A stretch of 8,855 nucleotides of DNA from Flavobacteriales bacterium (GTDB taxonomy: Bacteria > Bacteroidota > Bacteroidia > Flavobacteriales > Flavobacteriaceae), in the NCBI GenBank assembly GCA_027065935.1, contig JAMONI010000357.1, positions 1 to 8,855 on the forward strand, in the 5' to 3' direction. Shown here piece after piece: positions 1-6,209 of this stretch. The translations under genes and the position numbers were made by a program. Every line of letters begins with the position of its first letter. Position 1 is the stretch's first letter. A model generated the notes under the pieces. The model ran no database searches, was not told the DNA's origin, and saw only the letters and a program-made list of their open reading frames with translations.

Positions 1-1517
1 TCCCAATATTTTTGAACGTATGATTGATAATCGCCGCTTTCACCCAAAATTTTCATGAAGAATTCTTCGGGTTGATGCGTATCCCATAATTTGTTGATGA
101 CGGGTTGTTGCAGCATGAAGGTATCGCTGTAGGGTTGGGCGTCGCCCCATGATTCCAAATAATGGCTGTTGGCCAACACGTAGGTCATCCGGGATGCGGT
201 TTCGTCCATACGTTCGGCGAAGGCTACGGACAGTTTTAATTTGTCGAAAGCTTGTTTGGTTTTATCGTCCAAGGGGAATTCGTAAAACGGATTGATGTTG
301 ATGAAAATTACCCCTTGTACCGCGCCAGATTTCACGGCTTCAAAAGCCGAAACGAGCGCTTTATCGTTTCCTTGATACAAGTTGAAGGTTCTTTCGAGGT
401 CGATGGTTTTTCCGTAGTTACCGAGCATTTCATTGATTCCGGCTACCAAAGATTGAATGGCCGTATCGTTAGTTCCGGAAACCACTAAAGACGCTCCCTT
501 GTGCTTTAGGAGGTCTTTGGCAATTTTACTTACATCCTTATCGCATTTGGGTATCTTGAGTTCCGGGTTACCCGTTGCTTTGGCTATTTCGTTGTAGAGC
601 TTGGCCAAATATTTTAACTCTTGAGCGGGTTTGATCAGCACTCTTTCGTCGGCGTTGGTTCCGGTCAAGGTCATGATGCTTTCCACTTGATAGTGTTTGG
701 AAAGTTCTTTTTGTCCTTTGGTCAGATCCCGGCCTTTGGCATATTGGGCGGAGAATTCGACCGGTGAGAGCCAAGTGCCTAAGAAGTCGGCGTTAAACCC
801 GACGATTACTTTGGCTTTGTCGAACCGGAAGGAGGGAATAACGGCTTTACCGAAAAGCTTGCCATGTGCTTCTTTGATGGCGGTATAATCCACCGGATCG
901 GCAAATATTATTTCGAAATTGGGATATTTTTCCTTGAACGAATTCAACAGTTTTCGGAACGAAGGGCTATTGACCGTTGAGGTTATCAGATAAACCTTTT
1001 CGCCGGCGTCGTTCATCCGGTCCAACTCGGCTTTGATTTCGCTTACGGCTTTGTTCCAATCGATTTTTTCGCCTTTTTTGGTGGAATATTGTAAGCGGGC
1101 GGTATCGTAGAGGTCGAGGATACCGGCTTGCATGATGGCATTGGTACCGGGAAAATCGGCCAAGTCGTTAGGTTCCACTTTGATCGGGCGTCCGTCTCGC
1201 ACTTTAAGTAACAAGCTTCCGAAGGTATAGCCGTCGTTCATAACGGTGGCGTAATAATCGGCCACACCGGGGGTTACGTTTTCGGGGCGTACCAGATAGG
1301 GTATTGCTTTTCGGACCGGTTGCTGACAGCTTGTTGCCGCTACGGCATAGGCCGTGGAAAATCCCAACAGTTTGAGGAAGTCTCTTCTGTTGGCTTTGTA
1401 TTTATTTTTGATTTCGTCCGCCGTCAGTCCTTCGGTTGAGAATTCTTCGGTAGGTTCGGGCATTTCGCCTTTGCGGACGATGTCGTATTCTTCTAAGCTT
1501 CTCCAATATTTTTTCAT
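1..1517 (-). CDS. actB: Alternative complex III subunit ActB (Tat-type molybdopterin-oxidoreductase-like), 3' truncated by window edge
   Basis: The frame is open from an ATG at 1517 to the window edge and gives 505 residues; the rest lies outside. After a charged N-terminus (MKKYWRSLEEYD) comes a twin-arginine motif RRDFLKLLGFS at residues 44-54, a short hydrophobic stretch, and Cys64 in AATSC, which resembles a lipobox. The following sequence resembles the molybdopterin oxidoreductase fold, including SHYLESWGDA near residue 460. The visible part has only two cysteines (C64, C325), so the N-terminal CxxCxxxC iron-sulfur site of true molybdoenzymes is absent. Both traits are known for ActB, whose first half is a cofactor-less molybdoenzyme relic and whose second half carries iron-sulfur clusters. 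Bacteroidota fuse the halves into about 1000 residues, so roughly half is seen here. ActB is exported and works in quinol oxidation at the periplasmic face. It lies 18 bases after actA, whose product is its electron-transfer partner. A formate-dehydrogenase-like enzyme is less likely given actA and the missing cysteines. Confidence 0.9.
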   Translation of the reverse strand, partial: MKKYWRSLEEYDIVRKGEMPEPTEEFSTEGLTADEIKNKYKANRRDFLKLLGFSTAYAVAATSCQQPVRKAIPYLVRPENVTPGVADYYATVMNDGYTFGSLLLKVRDGRPIKVEPNDLADFPGTNAIMQAGILDLYDTARLQYSTKKGEKIDWNKAVSEIKAELDRMNDAGEKVYLITSTVNSPSFRKLLNSFKEKYPNFEIIFADPVDYTAIKEAHGKLFGKAVIPSFRFDKAKVIVGFNADFLGTWLSPVEFSAQYAKGRDLTKGQKELSKHYQVESIMTLTGTNADERVLIKPAQELKYLAKLYNEIAKATGNPELKIPKCDKDVSKIAKDLLKHKGASLVVSGTNDTAIQSLVAGINEMLGNYGKTIDLERTFNLYQGNDKALVSAFEAVKSGAVQGVIFININPFYEFPLDDKTKQAFDKLKLSVAFAERMDETASRMTYVLANSHYLESWGDAQPYSDTFMLQQPVINKLWDTHQPEEFFMKILGESGDYQSYVQKYW

Positions 1518-1518
1518 G

Positions 1519-1530
1519 TTTTTCCTTCTT
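1519..1530 (-). promoter_or_regulatory. Possible ribosome binding site of actB
   Basis: Read on the minus strand, AAGAAGGA ends five bases before the actB ATG at 1517, in the 18-base gap after the actA stop. It resembles a Shine-Dalgarno sequence, which most other starts in this window lack, and it supports the chosen ATG. The purine-rich run could also be chance in an A-rich spacer. Confidence 0.4.
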
Positions 1531-1535
1531 TTTGA

Positions 1536-2447
1536 TTAATAATGACAGGATGAACAGTCTTGACCTCCGATATCTTTCACTTTGGGTTTTTCACCCGGAT
1601 TTAAATGGAATTTATACAAGGCGTAATATTGATTGTCGGTTATGATTTCCCGCTCGCGATGGCAGTCCAGGCAAAACTTCATACTTAATTCCTGATAGTT
1701 GACTACGCGGTTCATTCGTTCCACTGGCCCGTGACATTCCTGACAGGCCACTTTACCCGCTTGGACGTGCTGGGCGTGATTGAAATACACATGGTCGGGC
1801 AGGTTGTGGACTTTAATCCATTCTATGGGTTTATTTTCCTCCAAGTGTTTGAAAATCTTGGCAATTTCCCGTTTGCCCGAAACCTGACCTTCTTTGACCA
1901 CGTTGTGGCAATTCAAACAAACGTTTAAGGAAGGAATGCCTGCATGCCGGCTTTCACGGGCGTCCACGTGGCAGTATTCGCAATCGATGTTGTTTTGGGT
2001 GACGTGAATTTTATGGGAAAACCATATAGGTTGTACCGGGGCGTAACCTTGCTGGCGTCCCAAGGCTCTGGCTTCCCAATATACGACGTAGGAAATAACG
2101 CCGAACGCACCCAGTGCCAACAATCCCGAAATGCCTTTTACGGCTTTGCTTTTTCCTTTTACCAAACCTCCCACGGCTAGCAAAAACACAATGAGTGCCG
2201 CCACGAAAGGCACGGTATTCATCCCGCCGAATCCCGGACCGATGTTGCGAAATTCTTCATCGATTACGTCATACGGACGCGTATCCGCCGAAGCTTTCGA
2301 CGAAGATTTTTCGGTTGTAAGGGTTTTTTGGTCTTGGGATTTAGCGGATTCCTGTGCCGAGAGGCTTAGGGGTCCGCTTAACATAAACAGGTAAGCAATA
2401 AGCATGAAAATCACGCTTCTCCTTCTACCGAACATATTATTTTTCAT
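1536..2447 (-). CDS. actA: Alternative complex III subunit ActA, membrane-anchored pentahaem cytochrome c
   Basis: This 303-residue protein has five CxxCH haem-binding motifs: C156-H160, C177-H181, C235-H239, C259-H263 and C298-H302, the last almost at the C-terminus (CSSCHY). Residues 11-31 look like a signal peptide (possible cut after LSLSA), followed by a Ser/Lys-rich linker. Two hydrophobic segments follow (about 77-96 and 106-124), joined by a basic loop KGKSKAVKG, which by the positive-inside rule puts the haem domain in the periplasm. Many further histidines (H145, H148, H168, H214, H219, H224, H227, H281) could be distal haem ligands. Five haems, membrane attachment and the position directly before actB identify ActA, which passes electrons from quinol oxidation within the complex to periplasmic carriers or an oxidase. 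The ATG at 2447 gives a complete signal peptide; Met5 is an alternative. There is no clear Shine-Dalgarno sequence. A general cytochrome c3/c7-family protein is the fallback name. Confidence 0.92.
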   Translation of the reverse strand: MKNNMFGRRRSVIFMLIAYLFMLSGPLSLSAQESAKSQDQKTLTTEKSSSKASADTRPYDVIDEEFRNIGPGFGGMNTVPFVAALIVFLLAVGGLVKGKSKAVKGISGLLALGAFGVISYVVYWEARALGRQQGYAPVQPIWFSHKIHVTQNNIDCEYCHVDARESRHAGIPSLNVCLNCHNVVKEGQVSGKREIAKIFKHLEENKPIEWIKVHNLPDHVYFNHAQHVQAGKVACQECHGPVERMNRVVNYQELSMKFCLDCHREREIITDNQYYALYKFHLNPGEKPKVKDIGGQDCSSCHY

Positions 2448-2600
2448 ATATGTAGTGCATTAATTTTCATTAAAAATTGACTATGGTCAGAAAATAAAAC
2501 ACGCAAATATAGGAATTTGAAGGTGAAAATAATAAAAATAGGTGAATCAAATCGGTAATTTGGAACAGTTCTAAATAGTCTGTGCGAAAAAGTACGGTGT
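2448..2600. other. Intergenic spacer between the five-gene operon and actA
   Basis: This 153-base A/T-rich gap is the only sizeable spacer between the coding genes. Apart from the -7 element, I see no convincing hairpin with a T run after the LuxE-like gene, so there is no visible intrinsic terminator and some read-through into actAB is possible. The only symmetry is a short palindrome, GAACAGTTC, near 2563-2571. I see no small ORF or RNA gene. Confidence 0.6.
2504..2511 (-). promoter_or_regulatory. Putative Bacteroidetes -7 promoter element for actAB
   Basis: The minus strand reads TATATTTG, a perfect fit to the Bacteroidetes -7 consensus TAnnTTTG, 57 bases before the actA ATG. The expected -33 TTG is not clear: the upstream stretch is simply A/T rich, and a TTTG near 2548-2551 is too far away. 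Transcription would start near 2497-2500, giving a leader of about 50 bases. The position between two differently functioning gene groups favours a separate actAB promoter. Confidence 0.5.
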
Positions 2601-3584
2601 TTAATGAGCTATTAACAGGTTGCATCCTCTTATGTCGCTTTGGTCGAAACGTCCTAAAATTTCAAACGAGCCGTCGGGGTGGCGTTTGCCCAAATCCTGT
2701 GTGGACAGGAAAGCGCAGGAATAAACGTTGGCCAAGTCTATTATGTTGACGCCGCCGGATTTGCCGGGAGGCAAATAGTGAAACGGGTCTTCCGTTTCAC
2801 GGATGAGGATTCTCATCCACGGCGGCGTCTTGAATATTCCGTTGCCTTGGGAATAGGCTTGCGAGAGCAATTCGGTCATGCCGTACTCCGAGTGTATAAC
2901 CTTCACTCCGAAACGTTCGGTGAGTATTTGATGCAATTCTTCTCTGACCGGTTCCCGTTTTCTTCCTTTCATTCCGCCGGTTTCCATCACTATGGTATGT
3001 TTTAAATCGAAGTCATATTGCATGGCGAAATCCCAAAGCGCGAAACTTACGCCGAACAATAATATCCGTTGGCCCCGCTCTTCCGCACGCATTAAGTCGG
3101 TATAAAGTTTATCGGTATCGTTCAGGTAAAATCCGCTTCCGGGCCGGGCTTGGGCGATCAGCCGGTTCATCATGTAAATCAATGAAGAGTTTTTTCTTTC
3201 CAAATAGGAAGGCAAAAGGGCAAAAATCACATACCCGGACGGATGGCCGTAGAAAAGTTCGAATCCTTTTTGAAACGATTGCCGGTACACTTGCAAATCT
3301 TTTACGTAATGTCGGCTCGGTTGCATTCCTGAGGTGCCGCTACTTTCAAAAACCGCATCGTAAGGGGGCGGCACGGAAACCACTTTGTGATGTTTCAACA
3401 TTTCCACCGGTAAAAACGGGATTTCTTCTATACGGTGCACCCTGCCGGGACGGACGTTCAACAAATCGTTAAATTGCCTGTAAACCGCATTGTTATTATA
3501 CTGAAAACGATAAAGTTCCAGTGCCTTAGCTTCAAAAGATCGCTTGTCGGAATCGGAAAAAATATCCTTAAAAAAACGGTTCAT
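2601..3584 (-). CDS. LuxE/PaaK-like acyl-protein synthetase family protein
   Basis: This 327-residue soluble protein has the marks of the adenylate-forming superfamily, LuxE branch: a Ser/Thr/Gly-rich nucleotide loop FESSGTSG (79-86), VMETGGMKGRKRE (199-211), YGMTELLSQ (234-242), STQDLG (294-299) and GRFDQSDIRGC (311-321). LuxE activates a fatty acid with ATP and holds it on a cysteine near its C-terminus. Cys321 sits in a comparable place, so it may be the acyl carrier residue, but this is inference. The protein is close in length to LuxE, shorter than PaaK, and lacks the C-terminal lysine domain of acyl-CoA synthetases. No luxC, luxD or luciferase gene is nearby, so bioluminescence is unlikely. 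The substrate is unknown. The gene is last in the operon and its ATG overlaps the stop of the S41 protease gene (ATGA), which suggests coupled translation. Family assignment is fairly sure; biochemical role is not. Confidence 0.82.
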   Translation of the reverse strand: MNRFFKDIFSDSDKRSFEAKALELYRFQYNNNAVYRQFNDLLNVRPGRVHRIEEIPFLPVEMLKHHKVVSVPPPYDAVFESSGTSGMQPSRHYVKDLQVYRQSFQKGFELFYGHPSGYVIFALLPSYLERKNSSLIYMMNRLIAQARPGSGFYLNDTDKLYTDLMRAEERGQRILLFGVSFALWDFAMQYDFDLKHTIVMETGGMKGRKREPVREELHQILTERFGVKVIHSEYGMTELLSQAYSQGNGIFKTPPWMRILIRETEDPFHYLPPGKSGGVNIIDLANVYSCAFLSTQDLGKRHPDGSFEILGRFDQSDIRGCNLLIAH

Positions 3585-5191
3585 TGTCGTGCCTTTGCGT
3601 TACCCGGGTTTGCGCGTTTCAAAATGCTGTCGATCATGGCATCGGTTTGCAACCGGATGCGGTAATATACACCGGTGCCGTACAGGTCGCGCCCCAAAAG
3701 CGCATGGAGTAAGTTTTGAAAACGTTGTTTCTTTTCCGGGTCGAATTCTTGTCCGTTCCAACTGCTTTTCTTTGTAACATAGCGGTAGATGCTTCGGCCC
3801 AGTGTGTCGTTGGAAGCATATTCGTCCGAAGTCATTCGAGCGAGTTTGTCATAGTGTTGCAAGGCGTAATCACGCAGAAAACGGTCCAAGTAGCGCCGGA
3901 GCATGATGTATTGATACGAATCGGTATGGTAATTTTTGCTCAAGGGTACGAACAGGTCGGGCATGATGCCGCCGCCACCGTAAACAATGCGTCCGTTTTT
4001 GGTACGAAACTTCAAGCTGTCGGGGAAGTGCACGCTGTCTTTATGGTAGAGTTCGCCGGAATAATAACGTTCGTAAAAGCGGCGTTCGTAGTCGTCTTTC
4101 CGTCCGTTTTCATAAGGCGTTTGGATGGAGCGTCCGCTCGGGGTGTAATAGCGTGACGTGGTGATACGCAACATGGATCCGTCTTTAAGATGCACCTCTT
4201 CCTGCACCAGTCCTTTACCGAACGACCTGCGTCCTACGATTACGGCACGGTCGTTATCTTGTAAGGCGCCTGCTATAATTTCACTGGCCGAAGCGGTATT
4301 TTCGTCAATTAAAACATACAAGGTTCCTTTTTCAAATGCACCCCTGCCGGTGGCATATACTTTACGAATTTTGTTTTTTTTGTTTTTGGTATAAAAAATC
4401 AAATTTCCCGTTTCCAAAAACTCGTCGGCGATAAGATTGGCTTGCTTCAAATATCCGCCCGAATTGCCGCGCAAATCCAACACCAGCGCTTTCATCCCTT
4501 TATTTTTCAGCTTTTTAAGCGCTTTTTTGAATTCTTCATACGTGGTTTCGGAAAACAAATCTATTTTAATGTATCCCAATGTGTCGTTAATCATCACCGA
4601 AGCGGGAACACTATGCAAAGGCACGCGGGCTCTTTTGAGCGCAATGTCGAAAGTTGAGTCGGCAAAGGGGCGAAAAACGGTTAAACGCACCACGCTTCCG
4701 GGCTTGCCTTTCAATCGCTTCACTATGCTGTCAACGGGGATTTGCTTGCCGGCAATAGTATCACCGTCAATGCTTAAAATTTGATCAAAGGCGCGCAAGC
4801 CGGCCTTCCGGGCCGGACTTCCTTCCAATACGCGTTGAATGGTAAAGGTGTCGTTATCCACCTGAAACTCGACTCCCAAGCCTACGAAATTGCCCTGCAT
4901 GGTTTCTTCCACCTTGCGGGATTCCTGACGGGGAATGTAAATGGAATGCGGATCGAGTTTGGCCAAAATTTCATTAATCACTTCATCGACAATGCTGTCG
5001 GTATCGATTTCATCCACATAGTTTTCTTCGATAAATTGCAGGAGATTTTCTATTTTGCTTTGTTTGTGTTTTTCTTCCATACTTACCTGCGGCCCTTGCC
5101 GGAAGCTGAAATAGTAACCTATCAGGATGCCCGAAATCAATGCAAGTCCCGTAACCAATATCCAAACGATATGTACGCGATTGTTTTTCAT
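3581..5191 (-). CDS. S41 family (CtpA-like) carboxyl-terminal processing protease
   Basis: The 536-residue protein starts with a basic tip and one hydrophobic segment (about 8-28), giving a membrane-anchored enzyme with its domains in the periplasm. A helical N-terminal region (40-95; ENYVDEID, LDPHSIYIP) is followed by a PDZ domain (about 97-185; GLGVEF, GSPARKAGLRAFDQI, IDGD) and the S41 core. Signature pieces are VLDLRGNSGGYLKQA (237-251), NTASASEIIAGALQD (298-312) and FGKGLVQ (324-330). By alignment with E. coli Prc, the catalytic residues are Ser301 and Lys326, with Asp312 in the place of Prc Asp441. All are present, so it should be active. Such proteases trim or degrade envelope proteins from their C-termini. 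The C-terminal 120 residues (after about 415) form an extra helical region common in Bacteroidetes homologues. Start and stop overlap the neighbouring genes by four bases each, indicating an operon. The substrate cannot be read from sequence. Confidence 0.95.
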   Translation of the reverse strand: MKNNRVHIVWILVTGLALISGILIGYYFSFRQGPQVSMEEKHKQSKIENLLQFIEENYVDEIDTDSIVDEVINEILAKLDPHSIYIPRQESRKVEETMQGNFVGLGVEFQVDNDTFTIQRVLEGSPARKAGLRAFDQILSIDGDTIAGKQIPVDSIVKRLKGKPGSVVRLTVFRPFADSTFDIALKRARVPLHSVPASVMINDTLGYIKIDLFSETTYEEFKKALKKLKNKGMKALVLDLRGNSGGYLKQANLIADEFLETGNLIFYTKNKKNKIRKVYATGRGAFEKGTLYVLIDENTASASEIIAGALQDNDRAVIVGRRSFGKGLVQEEVHLKDGSMLRITTSRYYTPSGRSIQTPYENGRKDDYERRFYERYYSGELYHKDSVHFPDSLKFRTKNGRIVYGGGGIMPDLFVPLSKNYHTDSYQYIMLRRYLDRFLRDYALQHYDKLARMTSDEYASNDTLGRSIYRYVTKKSSWNGQEFDPEKKQRFQNLLHALLGRDLYGTGVYYRIRLQTDAMIDSILKRANPGNAKARQ

Positions 5192-5637
5192 CGGGTTTCC
5201 AAATCTTCGATTTGCAATATTTCCACACCGGCTTTTTGCAGGAACTTCAACCCCGAATCGTCGCTATAGCGTTCGTTAAACACCACGCGTTTAATTCCGG
5301 ATTGAAAAATCAGTTTGCTGCACTCTCTGCAGGGCGAAACGGTGACGTAAAGCGTGGCCCCGTCGCTACTTTGCGTGGAGCGTGCCATCTTGGTGATGGC
5401 ATTGGCTTCGGCATGCAGCACATACCATTTGGTTTTGTTATGCTCGTCTTCACATACGTTCTCGAATCCGGAAGGCGTTCCGTTAAACCCGTCCGAAATA
5501 ATCATGCCGTCTTTCACAATCAATGCGCCTACTTGTTTTCGTTGGCAATACGACAGTTTGGACCATTCTTTGGCCATGCGCAAGTAAGTGATATCATACT
5601 TGCGTTGCTTTTCCGGTGAAGTTTTTTTCTTTTTCAT
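5188..5637 (-). CDS. dCMP deaminase (deoxycytidylate deaminase family)
   Basis: Read from the ATG at 5637, the protein has 149 residues, normal for the family. It contains GFNGTPSGFENVC (50-62), the zinc motif HAE (75-77) and PCRECS (102-107). His75, Cys103 and Cys106 should bind the catalytic zinc and Glu77 should shuttle protons. The enzyme turns dCMP into dUMP, feeding thymidylate synthesis; it is cytosolic. The combination of the GFNGTPSGF loop with HAEANAI points to dCMP rather than cytidine or tRNA-adenosine deaminase. An in-frame TTG at 5643 could add two residues, but ATG is the more common start and neither has a clear Shine-Dalgarno sequence. It starts 11 bases after the HupE-like stop and its stop overlaps the S41 protease start (ATGA). 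ComEB-type late competence annotation is a common alternative label for the same family. Confidence 0.93.
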   Translation of the reverse strand: MKKKKTSPEKQRKYDITYLRMAKEWSKLSYCQRKQVGALIVKDGMIISDGFNGTPSGFENVCEDEHNKTKWYVLHAEANAITKMARSTQSSDGATLYVTVSPCRECSKLIFQSGIKRVVFNERYSDDSGLKFLQKAGVEILQIEDLETR

Positions 5638-5648
5638 AAACAAATCGA

Positions 5649-6209
5649 TTAAATCATCGACACGGCGTATCCCAATATAAAAAACGATACGGACAAAATC
5701 AAACTTCGCTCGTTGACTTTGAGTAAACGTTCCACTACAAAATGCCCGATAACAAGAAATACGAAAATAAATAAAATTTGCCCCGCTTCAATACCCGCGG
5801 CAAAACTCAATAAGGGGAATAAAATTTCGTTGCTTCCCGAAACGCTCATCAAAAAGGCGTGAGAAAATCCCATGCCGTGAATCAAACCGAAAAAGAAAAC
5901 GTAAAACAAATGCAATTGCTGCAATTTGCTTTTATTCCTTACCAATACATTGGATAGCGCCGTAATGAGAATGGTCCATACGATGGCCTTTTCGACCGAA
6001 TCCGTATTAACCTCAACAACCCGGTAAGCCAATAAGGACAACGACAGGGTGTGCGCTAAAGTAAACAATGATATCAACGCAATCAGGCGTTTGGCGTCTT
6101 TGAAAGAAAACACTACGGTCAGGGCCGATAAAAACAACAAATGATCCACTGCCCCGGCATTCAGAATGTGATGAAATCCCAGTTTGCCGAATAATAATAA
6201 CTCATCCAT
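5649..6209 (-). CDS. HupE/UreJ-like integral membrane protein
   Basis: This 186-residue protein is almost wholly hydrophobic, with about five to six membrane segments (roughly 22-36, 41-63, 75-91, 101-122, 131-157, 167-186). It carries the HupE/UreJ-2 pattern of polar residues inside membrane segments: HHIL with VDHLLFL (13-27), FTLAHTLSL (49-57), FFGLIHGMGFSHAF (106-119) and AAGIEAGQ (137-144). His14, Asp22, His23, His53, His111 and Glu141 are candidate metal ligands. Family members near hydrogenase or urease genes are thought to move nickel, but this subgroup is found widely in bacteria without either enzyme and its cargo is not established. No hydrogenase or urease gene is in this window. 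Its first eight bases overlap the end of the exporter gene, so translation is probably coupled. The family call is firm; a transport substrate would be a guess. Confidence 0.85.
   Translation of the reverse strand: MDELLLFGKLGFHHILNAGAVDHLLFLSALTVVFSFKDAKRLIALISLFTLAHTLSLSLLAYRVVEVNTDSVEKAIVWTILITALSNVLVRNKSKLQQLHLFYVFFFGLIHGMGFSHAFLMSVSGSNEILFPLLSFAAGIEAGQILFIFVFLVIGHFVVERLLKVNERSLILSVSFFILGYAVSMI

Noticed and set aside
252..888. Several short frames on both strands within actB
   Set aside because: They are shadows of the long open actB frame, which runs without a stop from 1517 to the left edge.
2562..2572. Short palindrome GAACAGTTC after the LuxE-like gene as a terminator or operator
   Set aside because: The arms are only four bases, there is no following T run, and such symmetry is expected by chance.
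3716..4156. Plus-strand frame of 146 codons
   Set aside because: Antisense to the C-terminal part of the S41 protease; no recognisable domain or start signal.
4781..5269. Plus-strand frame of 162 codons
   Set aside because: Antisense to the S41 protease N-terminal half and the end of the dCMP deaminase, both of which have clear catalytic motifs.
5638..5643. TTG at 5643 as the start of dCMP deaminase
   Set aside because: The ATG two codons later is the more common start type and gives a normal-length protein; nothing upstream favours TTG, though it cannot be excluded.
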